The notes beneath the pieces are model-generated. The model was not told the origin of the DNA and did no database searches. It worked only from the letters and a program-made list of their open reading frames with translations. A DNA stretch of 64,000 bases from Lunularia cruciata (taxonomy: Eukaryota; Streptophyta; Marchantiopsida; Lunulariales; Lunulariaceae). The translations under genes and the position numbers were made by a program. Positions 31,650 through 43,343 of this stretch are shown in pieces; within the stretch, counting starts at the first letter, position 1, and every line of letters begins with the position of its first letter. Location: contig OX419757.1 of the NCBI GenBank assembly GCA_948567375.1, positions 69,378,001 to 69,442,000 on the forward strand, read 5' to 3'.

Positions 31650-34600
31650 TGTGGTACCTACATTTTCTGTTTTTTTTTGAAATGGAGAAGAAGAACTGTA
31701 TAGAGAAGTCGGATTGCGCCTCTATGGCCGAAGAAGGCAAAGAAAAGAGTCTTTGGGATGAAACCCAAGGTAACGTGGCTTCAGGTCATAAGGCAAAGTA
31801 CTCGGACTTGCCCTATCAGCATACAACCCGAAGTAAGAAGTCTTCATATCGGGGGGTGCTCAACCCGAGGCACAGACAATGTAACAACTTTTCTTTGGGG
31901 CGAGAAATTCAAGAAGGGACTGTTCAAAAACCGGCGATCATATGCGTGAAGTACATTTGACATTGACAAGTGCATGCAAGAGGTGTGATTTCTCAGTAGA
32001 AACTTGAATTGAAGAGAGACGAAGAAGAGTTTTTGAGTTTTTGAAGAGACTCTACAAAAATCGGGCTAACAACGAAGCAATGTTGAGCAATTTTCCTTTG
32101 CCGTTGAGGAGTTGTCCTGCAAGAGATCGTAGGAAGGGAAGTAGAGTTAAAGACGCGCTAGTGTGTAGAGGAGAATTCAAGAGAGCTAACCCGAGAAACA
32201 GTGAGGAAGAAAGAAAGATGGGAGGAGGAAAGAAGAACTTTGAATTCGCAGTGAGAAATCATGCGACTTGGAGGTTAGATGTGATCACAAGGATCAAAGT
32301 TTTGAGCCGACTTTGGATCACATTCTTGGCGTGGAACTGGAATGTTAGTTTTCCAGGATTCATGACCAAGATAATCAAGAGTAAATGTCTTGATGGCTCC
32401 GAGGAAGAGGGGAAGAGAGGAAATCCGGCTCGCTGGACAAAGTCGGATTGGAGATTAGTACTCGGACGAGAGGCATGCACAGAGCAGGGTGCCACGTTCT
32501 TGGGGAAGGGAGAGGTAGTCGAAGAAACCCAAGAAGTGAGGGATGCATTCTCTTCAAAGAGGACAAAGAATGGGTACAAAGTAGAGAGTTACAAAGATCC
32601 GGTCAAGAGAGGGATTGTGAGTGCTCTCATGGCAATCCTGAAGCCGGAGAGAACGACTTATGTGATGAAACACCAAGCGGTGTTCTTCCATAAGATGTTT
32701 GTAGGAGAGCCAATCAACTAGGCGAGGTGCTTCCATGGGAGAACGAGGCAGATGGTGCGGAATTTGCAGGATAAGTCGCCTCCACATTACATCATGCTAT
32801 TTGCAGCTCATTTCTACCTCAGGTTGAATCTGCTCAATGCGGTGGAGCGCAATAGAATGGTGTTGCACTTTCATCCCCACTTAAGAAAGGAGGTCGACAC
32901 GGAGAAGCAATAGTATATTCTTCAGATCTGAAGCAGTGATGAGTACTACACGTAGACGGGGAAGAGTGTGCAGGTAGAAGTAAGTACTTCGAAGTCAAAG
33001 AAGTGGAGTTGACAAGGAGAAGGCAAAGATGTTGAGAAGACAAGACCTCAAAAGACCAGAAGGGTAAACCCAAGGAAAGGTATGGTGGTGATCGCATTGT
33101 CGAAAGAAGACTTGGAGGGCAAAGCCGAGTGCAAGTCCGAAGATTCATAATGCAAGGAAGAACCCAAGCTTACACTACAAAGTGGGGATATGAGTAGTGA
33201 TAGCACTGAAGGCGAGAAGATGGCGTCGGTGCCTATAGAAGAAGAAGAAGTTCGGGTGGAGCTCAAGGAAGAGAGTAATGTGAAGTTGGAAGATGAAGTG
33301 CCTGAGCCGGAGGGGAAGAAGATTACTATTCAAAGAGGAGCTTGATCAAGGCGCAAGGTGAAGTGTGAAGTGGGTCCAAGCAAGGCAAGGGAAGAGGAGA
33401 ATGCCAATTTGGGGAGTGAAGCGTCTATTCCGATACGAAAACTACAGAGAAGAAGGCGAGTATCGGGAGAAGAAGAGGCAAAGAAGCAGATCACTCTGCA
33501 GGTTAAGTAGTCGCGAGTGATGGAGTGGAGTACCTGTGAGAATTTGTGTGTCCTCTATTGGTGAAATTGGAACACAAGAAGAAGGAGATGCAGTCAAAGT
33601 GTCCGGAGGTGAAGATTGTATTGCAGGTGTTAGCACAATTGGAAGAAGAGAACTCGGAGTTGAAGAGGAGTATAATCCGAGGTGAGGAGGAAAGGGAAGT
33701 ACTATGAGTGGATGCAATAGTGCAAAGTCAAGTGATTGAGAACTTGAAGAGAGAAGTAAGGTATCAAGAGGAACTTGTGAAGCAGAGTGATATAGCGAGG
33801 GAAAGACAAGTAGTTGAGTATGAAATCTTGAAGCAGCAATTCGCTGATTCAAGACTAGAAATTATCCATGCTATGGCGAGGGTAGCAAAGAAGGAACAAG
33901 AGCTCAATAGAGTAATGGAGAGTGTAGTGGCAACAGGAGTTGACAGTGAGATATAGGGAAGAAGAAAGATTATGAGAGTTACTTCATAATTAGGAAGAGA
34001 AGGTTGTACAAAAGGAGAAGGAGAAGGAAATTGTGAAAGCCGAGTTTGAAGCAGAATTGGCAATGTACAGGGAAGATTGGCTTGCAGATCGGGAGCGCAA
34101 GAGAAAAAATAAGATTGGAGCCCTTGAAGGAGATCATAATCAGGATGAATGCAATGTTGAGTACAGAGGCCAGTGTGCATATCGAAGAGACGAGGCTGCA
34201 TGAGTTGAAGTTGTTGGTGCAGGAGACGAGGAGGAGACATGCAAAGGATACAAATTTGAATGCATTGTTGATTAGTCTCAGAACTTGTGTAGATAGGAAG
34301 ATATTAGAAGTGGAAGATAATATCACGATTAGATTAGACTTGGTAAAGTTGAAGATAGATAAACTTTGGAAAGATGTTAGAGCAAAACCCGCAGTAGATG
34401 AAGTAGGAGTACCAATGTCTTCAGAGTTATCATTGGAGACATTAGAGAAGAGTGGGTCGAGAGATAAGGAGTTAGATAGATTACCCACTAGTGAAATGTC
34501 AGATCATGAAAGAGAACTATTAGATTTGGTAGAAGATGTAGGAATTATAAAACCCGAGGACAAAGGTGTAGGAAGTAAAGTTACTTCGGGATCGGGTTTG

Positions 34601-35429
34601 AAAGCCGAGGAAGAAGTAGACATTGGATCGGATTAGTAACCAATTTGAGATTTGAATAGGCAGATATGAAGAGGTGCATTGTCATTTTGGATTTGCAAGT
34701 TTGTAGAGTCATAAGGAAATGGTATTTTTGTTAGAACTGTCGTTTGCTTCACTATTTAAGAGTGGCATTTGTAGTCTTATGTTGTTCAGTGCTCATAATT
34801 TTGAGAATAGATAAAGCGAAGTGTTATGAAGTAGTGCTCGTTGCTTGAGCTTGATTCTGAGTATCAACGTTGTGCTTGTGTTTGTGAGTGTGTGGAGAAA
34901 TTCGAAGTGCAAGTCAGAGTGCTTGTTGGATGTTGGATTCCGCAGCCTTGATCTTCATTCTGTGTGTTTGATCCTGAGTGAAGTGCAATCAAAGCAATGC
35001 CTTGACAGATCTGAGAGGAATTCTAGTGTTGGTAGTATTCTGCATTTGTGAGTATAGTGCGAAGTTGATGTGAAGCAATTTTGATCCAGGAAGTTGTGCC
35101 TTAAGTGGAAGGGTGGAACACAATTCTAAGGCAAAGTCGTTTTACAGTGAAGTGCCATTTTCGGGAGAGCCTGAATCATCACAATCAAGACTGTTTGGAA
35201 AGAATTGAAGGAGTTGTGATTAAGAAGTGTGAATTTGTGACAAGACTGAGAATCAATGCTTGCTACTCTCTTCTGGATGTAGTTTCTACCTAAGAGATTA
35301 AAGACATAACCAAGAAGAACTACATGTTACTGTTTGACTTTGTATTTGGACATTTCTGACTTGTATCTCTACATGAACAAACTTTACTTACCTGATTACC
35401 GCAAAAGTGATATTTGCCAGGTTGTCATA
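31650..35429 (+). mobile_element. A9: complete family-A unit (probable solo LTR), 3780 bp
   Basis: TGTGGTACCTACATTTTC..CAGGTTGTCATA. Flanked by GTCAT (31645-31649) and GTCGT (35430-35434), a duplication with one transition. It was inserted into A8 in the same orientation. ORF 32218-34636, downstream TATA-like box at 34753-34760. Confidence 0.87.
32218..34636 (+). pseudogene. A9 ORF (family-A LTR protein)
   Basis: The leader and N-terminus are open from 32080, probable start MGGGKKNFEF at 32218. It is open to a W-to-stop at 32719 in PINWARCF. Further stops fall in the next block and acidic region, with shifts near 33500 and 33930. The last 200 codons (34046-34636) are open, ending DIGSD. Together with A2 and A3 it gives a consensus of about 800 residues. 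Confidence 0.75.
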
Positions 35430-36808
35430 GTCGTTGAAAGAAGAATCGTAAGGCAAAGCCGAGTGCAAGTCCGAAGACTCAGAGAGAGAGGAAGAACCCA
35501 AGTTCAGACTGCAAAGTGGAGACACGAGTAGTGATAGCAACAATGGAGGGGAGATGACATTGGCACCAGAGGAAGAGGAAGCCAAGATAGAGATGGAGGA
35601 GAAAACTAACTCAAAATTGGAAGACAAAGTTCCAGAGCAAGAGGAGAAGAGAGTTACCATTCAAAGAGGAGTTCATTCCATACGGAAGGTGAAGTGTGGA
35701 GCGGGGCCAAGCAAAGTAAGAGAAGAGGAGGATGGAAGTTTGGGAAGCAAGGAATCCATTCCTATAAGGCGACTGCGGCTTAGAAGGCAAGTGTCAAGTG
35801 AGGAAGAGGTGAAGAAGGAGATCAGTCAGCAAGTTGAGGTAACTCCGAGTGAAGGAGTAGAGTACCTGCAGGAGGTTGTGTACCCGTTGTTGGTGAAGTT
35901 AGAGCACAAGAAGAAGGAGATGCAGTAAATGTGTCCGAAGGTGAAGATTGTGTTGTAGGTGTTAGCAAGATTAAAAGAAGAGAACTCAGAATTGAAGAAG
36001 AGTGTAATCCGAGGTGAGGAGGAAAGGGAAGTACTACAAGTAAATGCAGTAGTATAGAATCAAGTGATTGAGAACTTGAAGAGAGAAGAGAGGAACAGGG
36101 AGGAACTAATAGAGCAAAATGTCACAGCAAGGGAAAGACAAGTAGGTGAGTATGAAATCTTGAAGCAACAGTTTGTTGATTTGAGATAAGAAATTATCCA
36201 TGCTATGGTAAGAGTAGCAAAAATAGAGTAAGAGCTCAATAGGGTGATGGAGAGTGTAGAGGAGAAGAAGTAGCTATGGCAAAGAGAGTTGACAGTGAGA
36301 TATAGAGAGGAAGAAAGGTTGAGAGAGTTACTTCTCAATCAAGAAGAAAAGATTATGCAGAAGGAGAAGGAAGCTATGAAAGCCGAGTTCAAAGCGGAAT
36401 TGGCAATGTATAGACAAGATTGGCTTGCAGATCAAGAACTAGAGAGGAAAATGAGATTGGAGCCATTGAAGGAGATTGTGATCAAGATGAATGCAATGCT
36501 AAGTACAGAGGCCAGCGTGCGCATTAAAGAAACAAGACTACACAAGTTGAAGTTGTTGGTGCAGGAGACGAGGAGGAGAAATGCAAAGGACAAAGACTTG
36601 AATGCCTTACTGTAGGTATAGATAGGAAAATATTGGAGGTAGAACACAATATCACAATTACATTAGACTTAGTAAAATTAGAGATAGATAAACTTTGAAA
36701 GGATGTCAGAGCAAAACCCAAAGTAGATTACATAGGAGTGCATATGTCTTCGGAGTTACCATCAGAGATATTAGAGCTAAGGAAGAAGTAGACATTGGAT
36801 CAGATTAG
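35430..36808 (+). pseudogene. A8 ORF, acidic region and coiled coil
   Basis: Continues after A9 with the acidic stretch (35450-35640), the open segment 35554-35928 (VEYLQEVVYPLLVKLEHKKKEMQ) and coiled-coil pieces to 36615. A deletion of part of the C-terminus follows, then the DIGSD end (TAG 36806). Many CAG/CAA-to-stop changes. The tail to 37589 is the usual non-coding part. Confidence 0.7.
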
Positions 36809-38016
36809 TAATAGATTTGAGATCTGAAGAGGTAGATATGAAGAGGTGCATTGTCATTTTGGATCTACAGGTTAGGAGAGTTGTTAGGAAATGGTATTTT
36901 TGTTAGAACGATCGTTTGCTTCACTATTTAAGAGTGGCATTTGCAATCTTATGTTGTTTAGTGCTCATAATTTCTAAGAATAGATAAAGCAAAGTGATGT
37001 GAAGCAGTGCTCGTTGTTTGAGCTTGATTTTGAGTATCAACATTGTGTTTGTGTTTGTGAGTGTGTGGAGAAATTTGAAGTGCAAGTCAGTGTGTTTGTT
37101 GGATGTTAGATTCTGCAGCCTTGATCTTCATTTTGTGTGTTTGATCTTGAGTGAAGTGAATCAAAGCAATGCATTGACAAATCTGAGAGGAATTCTAGTG
37201 TTGGTAGTATTCTACATTTGTGAGTGCAGCGTAGTGTTGATGTGAAGCAATTTTGAGTGAGGAAGTTGTGCCTTCAGTGGAGGGTAGAACACAATTCTGA
37301 GGTGAAGTCGTTTTGCAGTGAAGTGCCATTTTTGAGAGAGCCTGAATCATCACAATAAAGATTGTTTGGAAAGATTTGATGGAGTTGTGATTAAGAAGTG
37401 TTAATCTGTGACGAGACTGCAAATTAGTGCTTGTTACTCTCTTTTGGGTGTGGTTTCTACCTGGGAGATTAAAGACGCAACCAAGAAGAACTACATTGTG
37501 ACATTTGACTTTGTATTTGGACATTTTTGACTAGTATCTCTACGAGAACAAACTTTACTTACTCGATTACTGCAAAAGTGATTTGCCGGTGTCGTCGGGA
37601 AAAAAGCCCACGTGTACCCTTGAGGCTTTTGGTGTGATAAATTTTCTTTTCTCTTTTATTTGTTGTAAGAAACAGGGATTTATGATAATATGTCTCGGGT
37701 GTGGTTTTGCTACCTGGTTTTGGGAGAAAGTGAGGAGACAGAGAAGGGCTGAGGGTTTTCACAAAATGCCAAAAGATTTTGAGAGGGTTTGGCAGAGGAT
37801 TTCGAGAGGAGTGGCAGAAATTTTCAGGAGAAGAAAGGAGTAGGGTTTTTTTTTTGAAAAGGGACAGAGGAGTGTCGAGAGAGAAAGGGGTTTTTTTTTT
37901 TCAAGAATGACAGGAGGAGTTTGGGGGCAGAGGACAGAAGGTGGGCAGGAAGGAAGGGAATCGAAAAGGATTGGAATGATCATGAAGGAGTAGTCAGGAA
38001 GGCTTTTTAGGGACAG

Positions 38017-38372
38017 AGGAAATTTTGAGTTGGACAGGAGAGGGTTTGGCAGGAGGAGAAATTCTCGAGAGGCTGGAGGGTTTGGACAGAGGAACACACA
38101 CACAGAGGAAATTTCGAGTTGGACAGGAGAGGGTTTGGCAGGAGGAGAAATTCTCGAGAGGTTGGAGGGTTTGGACAGAGGAACACACACACAGAGGAAA
38201 TTTCGAGTTGGACAGGAGAGGGTTTGGCAGGAGGAGAAATTCTCGAGAGGCTGGAGGGTTTGGACAGAGGAACACACACACAGAGGAAATTTCGAGTTGG
38301 ACAGGAGAGGGTTTGGCAGGAGGAGAAATTCTCGAGAAGCTGGAGGGTTTGGACAGAGGAACACACACAGAG
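38017..38372 (+). repeat. 89-bp tandem repeat, four copies
   Basis: Unit aggaaatttcgagttggaca...ggaacacacacacag, starting at 38017, 38106, 38195 and 38284, an exact 89-bp period. The same array is at about 43771-44130 in the other LTR. Confidence 0.95.
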
Positions 38373-38406
38373 GAGAGGAATTTTCGAGTTGGACAGGAAG
38401 GGGCTT

Positions 38407-39240
38407 GAAAGTGCAGGGCTGTGCTTGGACCAGGAGAGCAATTTCGAAATGTGAGAGTGCAGGCTGTGTTTGGACCAGGAGAGCAATTTCAAAATGTGAG
38501 AGTGCAAAGCTGTGCTTGGACCAGGAGAGCAATTTCAAAATGTGAGAGTGCAGGCTGTGTTTGGACCAGGAGAGGAATTCTGAAATGTGAGAGTGCAGGG
38601 CTGTGCTTGGACCAAGAGAGAAATTTCGAAATGTGAGAGTGCAAGGCTGTGTTTGGACCAGGAGAGGAATTCTGAAATGTGAGAGTGCAGGGCTGTGCTT
38701 GGACCAGGAGAGGAATTCTGAAATGTGAGAGTGCAGGGCTGTGCTTGGACCAAGAGAGGAATTTCGAAATGTGAGAGTGCAGGGCTGTGCTTGGACCAGG
38801 AGAGAAATTTTGAAATGTGAAAGGAGTCTTGAAGGCTGAAGGTTTTGGAGATGCTTTAGGACTGTGTTTTGGACCAGGATAGGAATTTTCAAAATGTGAA
38901 AGGAGTCTTGAAGGGCTGAAGGCTTTTGGAGATGCCTAAGGGCTGTGTTTTGGACCAGGAGAGAACTTTCCAAAATGTGAGAGGAGTCTTGAAGGGCTGA
39001 AGGCTTTTGGAGATGCATGAGGGCTGTGTTTTGGACCAGGACAGAAATTTTGAAATGTGAAGGGAGTTTTGAAGGGCTGAAAGCTTTTGGAGATGCCTTA
39101 GGACTGTGTTTTGGACCAGGATAGGAATTTTCGAAATGTGAAAGGAGTCTTGAAGGGCTGAAGGCTTTTGGAGATGCCTTAGGACTGTGTTTTGGACCAG
39201 GATAGGAATTTTCGAAATGTGAAATGAGTCTTGGAAGCAG
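38407..39240 (+). repeat. Tandem repeats of about 46 bp, grading into about 80 bp
   Basis: 38407-38820: about nine units of gtgagagtgcagggctgtgc..ggaccaggagaggaattc. 38821-39240: five to six units of aggagtcttgaagggctgaag..gttttggaccaggatagg, period 79-81. The ggaccagga core is shared, so the longer unit looks like an expanded form of the shorter one. Confidence 0.9.
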
Positions 39241-39631
39241 ATTTGTGTTATGAATTGTGACTAGAGTTGAGGAAACTCCATTCTAGGATCTCTCAGTCTG
39301 GTCCAGGTGAAAAGCATAATTAAATGATCTGAGTGCCGGATTTATGTTCAGTTAGATCACTCAGTTGTTGTTTATTTTATTTTATCAAAGGGCCACCGGA
39401 CCTAGGTCTATGAACTGCCAGATCCCGAACCATAGCTTGAACCTAACGAGAAAATAGGATATGAGACCAAGCAGAGGTAGAAACCATAACACCAACCTCG
39501 CATGACAAGATTGGTTTTACGAAAGTCAAGGATAAAACAAAACCTTCAGGGTGAGTCAACCTCAGAAAACTAAGCACAAGCAGCCATGTGCTCGGTGCAC
39601 TCTCAAGACCGAACGTTCCCCACGACATAAG

Positions 39632-39649
39632 TGGCGACCATGCTGGGGA
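39632..39649 (+). other. E primer-binding site
   Basis: TGGCGACCATGCTGGGGA, 4 nt after the LTR. It is very close to the TGGCGAC..TGCTGGGGA sites of plant Tat/Ogre-type elements. Confidence 0.75.
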
Positions 39650-39757
39650 ATCTCGAGGCTTGTGCTTAGACGTTACGACTAGTTGGAGTTGGGGAAGGGA
39701 ACAGGGACAGATTGGACTGATCTAAGTGGAGAGGAGGTGAGTTGTGCTGAGGTAGAG

Positions 39758-42700
39758 ATGGGCCCAGAGGCTTCATCTGCAGCTATGACAAGGGAACAGG
39801 AGATCTCACTGATTGTCATGGCAACCATGAGAGCCATGAAGGATCAGGATGAGGAAAGAGACAAGGTGAAGGTGCAGTCTTTGCAAGTCACAAAATGTTT
39901 GCATGCTGTGGTGGACCAGCGGGGGGAATTTGATGGTAAGGACGTGACTAAGTACCTGAAGGTCTACTGGAGAGAGGTTAAGCTTCATGGTCTTGATGAG
40001 AAGGTTACCATTGCAAGGTTCCCTAAGCTGGTGGAGCTTGAAATCAAGAAGGTGGTTGAGGGCTTGGTGAGAGGGGCAGAGACATGGGAGGAGTTCTCCC
40101 AGATGATGAAGGAGGAATTCTTGCTGCAGGATGCAGATCGGGTCACCCAGGCCATGTTCTTGGATTGGGTGAATGATAGGAGTAAAAACTTGGGGCCTCA
40201 AGATCTCCTAAGAGAGTTTAACAAGAGACTGGGGCATCTATCAGCTTGTGAAGCTGAGGCCATTAGACTACAGAGGTCTAACTACTTTCTGCGAGCTGCA
40301 GATAGTCGTTTGCGGGATGAGTTGGAGTATGCACTTGATTTGCTCCAACCTGATCGGTTGGGAACGGTAGAGTGGGGAAAGATTGAGGAGGCGGTTGTCT
40401 GGGTAAGCCGCAAGCGGAGGCAGAGAGAGCTGGATGAAGAAGCAATAGCCAAAGCGCCTATTTGGAGTAGCATGGTTGGGTCCGGGAGAGAGAAGATGGA
40501 ACAGCGAGTGAGCGAGGTGGCTAAGGAAGGAGCTGTTGACAAGATATCACGACTAATGGAGGGGCTGAAAGCTCTGACCACCAAGGTCGACCAGCTGTAG
40601 AGTGGGAGTAGTACTGCAAGAACAATCGGAGAGAAGAGACAGCTCTATGGGTGCATGTGGTGTGATAGTAAAAGTCATGCCAAGAGAGATTGCCATGAGC
40701 TATCAGAAGCGCTGCATAAGCAGCTGGTGAAATTTGTGGGAGAGCCCGGAATGAAGAAGGTTGCCTTCTTTGACACTGGGGAGCCAATACCGCTGAACTG
40801 GAACAGAGGAGGCATGAAGGCACTGCTGGAGAGACACTTGGGCACACGTGAAGTAGGTTTGGCAATTGCTACTTTTGGGCCTAGTGTGTATAGTGCAGTG
40901 GGTGAGATGAAACAAAGTACAGATTTAGATGAGATGGAAAAGAAGAAGAACAAATATCAAGGAGGAGAAACAAAGAGGCAGGGACAAGATGGACCTCTAG
41001 TGGGAGATGCTCAGGTTTCTCAAGTTCACCATGACCCGCAATTTCAAAGATTGCCCAAGAAAGAAAGCAAGGTTGGTATAAATTCTTGGTACGCTCATAA
41101 GTTTCATGATACAGGGTTTGCTGTAAAGGAGTCGGGGGTGGAATGGCCACCAAAAGCAAAGGTAGGGAAAGCTCTTACCATTGACAAGAAGAGTGTGCAA
41201 CATTTTATTGGAGGAATAGAGGCAGATAAATTTGAGAAGAGATTGAAGAAGAAAACTGAAGAACATGGTGCTGATTTTATCTTGCACGACTATCTAAGGG
41301 GAGAATGGAGGTTTCAAGGGAATCACTTCAGCAGAAACAGGTTGGATGACTCTGACAAGGAAGAAACTCCTCAACAAGGGTCTAGCAAGGAGCTAGTTCT
41401 TTTAGGAAAAGATGTGACGGAAGGTGTGGAGGAGAATTCTGAAGATCTCTCACCAAAAGGTCCTGACATTGGTAAGGAAGCTGTGGAAGTTGACAAAGAT
41501 GAGGAAAGGTATGACCAGATTCATAGTGTTGCTTCTCAAGCAGCATTGCTTCACTTGTTACCTTCTGAACTGAGACAAGATCCACTTAAAATGCATCAAA
41601 TGAGGGCTTTGTTTTTCCCTTTGGGTGAAGAAGAAGAAGGATCAGGACTTTATGAAGATGCAGAGGAGGAAGAAGAGTCATGCTCGTTGTTATCATCTTC
41701 AGATAGTGAGAGTGATGCCAAAAAGGTGCGAAATGAAGAGGAGAAGGTTCCTACCACAAATCAGGGAACTAAAAGACTTGCACTCACAAACATGGATTGG
41801 GGCCACACCACAGCATTAGACTTGCCTCTAGGGCTGTGCTCTTTCCAACTGAAAGGAGGGAAAGTCAAGTCTTTGACAATATATTCATCTGAATTTGGGG
41901 TGGAGCAGATAGCAAAGGAAGCAATGCAGGGACCTCAAGGTACTTACAGCCACAACGACAACAAAATTGATGATGAAGTTGATCCTAAGAAGCTGCAGGA
42001 GTATGAGAAAGCTTTGAGGCAGAAGTTCAATCTTGACCAACTGAATGAACAAGACTTCAAAGGCTATGTGGCATCAAGTTCTGACTCTGAGCAAGAAGGC
42101 GGTAGAGTCAAAGAGGATGGGAATAGCAATATTGAGAAGGTTATTGGTAAGGAGAAAGATAAGTTGCAAGCAAAGTATCTGTTCTTGTTGTCTAAGACAG
42201 GAGGATTGGACGAGGAAAAGGTGGTGGGCAAGAAATCAGAGAAAGGAAACATTGAGAGAAAGTTTCACACAGGACTAGGTGAGCTTAGTGAGGAACTTAT
42301 GGAGAAGATGAGGAAGACCAAGAGTGGTGAAATGGTATTGGAAGCCTACTTGCGCAAGAGAAGAAGAAGAAGAAGGAAGAGGCAGCCTTCCAAAAGAAGG
42401 AAGAGAAGAAGAGGAAGGCAGAGCTTGAGTTGCTGCTCATGGATGCCGATATGGTGCGAAATGGCCAGACCGAATCAAAGCCACAAAAGGACTTGTCAAA
42501 GAAGGAAGAACAGAAGAAAAGGCAAATTGGTTGATGTACAAGAAGATGTTTTGGAGGAAAAGGAAATGTTGGCTGAAGGGACAAGTACATTCAAGCTATT
42601 GGATCAGAAGAGAGTACAGCTTGCCAACAAAAGGAAGGAGTTTTTGTCAACAATTAGTCTACTCATGAACGATATCAACACTCTCAAAGGGTCAGATCAG

Positions 42701-43303
42701 GAGCTAGTAATACTTGCTGAAGAGAAGATGCAGCTTTTGGATAAAACCACTGCTTTGACCGATATCGGTGCACTGAAGCAATTGAGTGAAGGGCACGCAC
42801 AGTTGTACAAATTGCAGAAAGAAGAGTTGGGGCTAGAAATGGAACAAAGAATGGTGAGCATTGAACTTCAGCTCCAGGAGTCCAAGAACAAATATTGTGC
42901 TTTGGGGACCAGTTCAAAGGCAGCTGCCAAGATTTTGCAAGAGGAGCAGGGGTCCTTCAAGAACAGCCTGCAAAGTTTTCTCAAGAAGCTAAAGAATCTC
43001 CAAGTTGCATCACGAAATAGTAGACTTTTGGTTGTGGGGTTCCATAATGCATGGCATGACTCTGTTGCAGATGTTTGTATTAGAATCCAAGAGCCTACCA
43101 AAGCAGCAACAGGAGGATATCAGAAGTTACTGGTGAGAAACCATAAGCTCTACAACAAAGTGCAAGATTTGAAAGAGAACAAGAGAGATACGTTCCAACA
43201 CAATATTGGAGTTGCAGAAGGAGGTAACAGAAAAGAAGCAACTTGGAAGAAGTACCTGATCATGTTTTGGAGGAAGGTTTGCACTAGATTTCTAGAGGCT
43301 TGA
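39758..43303 (+). pseudogene. E gag-like polyprotein, about 1180 codons with one in-frame TAG
   Basis: One frame from ATG 39758 (MGPEASSAAM) to 43303, broken by a TAG at 40598 just before the nucleocapsid part. N-terminal half: capsid-like, with GEFDGKDVTKYLKVYWREV and ETWEEFSQMMKEEFLL. A CCHC knuckle CMWCDSKSHAKRDC is at 40652-40693. The long C-terminal part is acidic, then highly charged and coiled coil (42600-43000, KEELGLEMEQRMVSIELQLQ). Residues from 42359 to 42535 are Arg-rich, but the neighbouring frame reads Lys/Glu-rich, suggesting two compensating shifts. No enzyme domain. The TAG could be read through or be an inactivating change. Confidence 0.8.
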
Positions 43304-43330
43304 TAGTGCAGACCGGAGGCTGCACAGGAT

Positions 43331-43343
43331 TGGTGGGGGTGAA
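43331..43343 (+). other. E polypurine tract
   Basis: tggtgggggtgaa abuts the TGTCGTCGGG start of the 3' LTR. Confidence 0.75.

Larger units (their letters stand above)
37590..39627 (+). repeat. E 5' LTR
   Basis: 2038 bp, terminal 6-bp inverted repeat TGTCGT/ACGACA. The body is built from three minisatellite arrays (89, about 46 and about 80 bp periods). Both strands show long chance reading frames through the arrays because the periods and composition lack stops. I do not regard these as genes. Confidence 0.95.

Noticed and set aside
37759-39018. A 419-codon minus-strand frame, and several plus-strand frames of 70-170 codons, in the E LTRs
   Set aside because: They run through minisatellite arrays whose period and composition lack stops. 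They appear on both strands and in several frames and are repeated in the other LTR. No domain or codon bias is seen.
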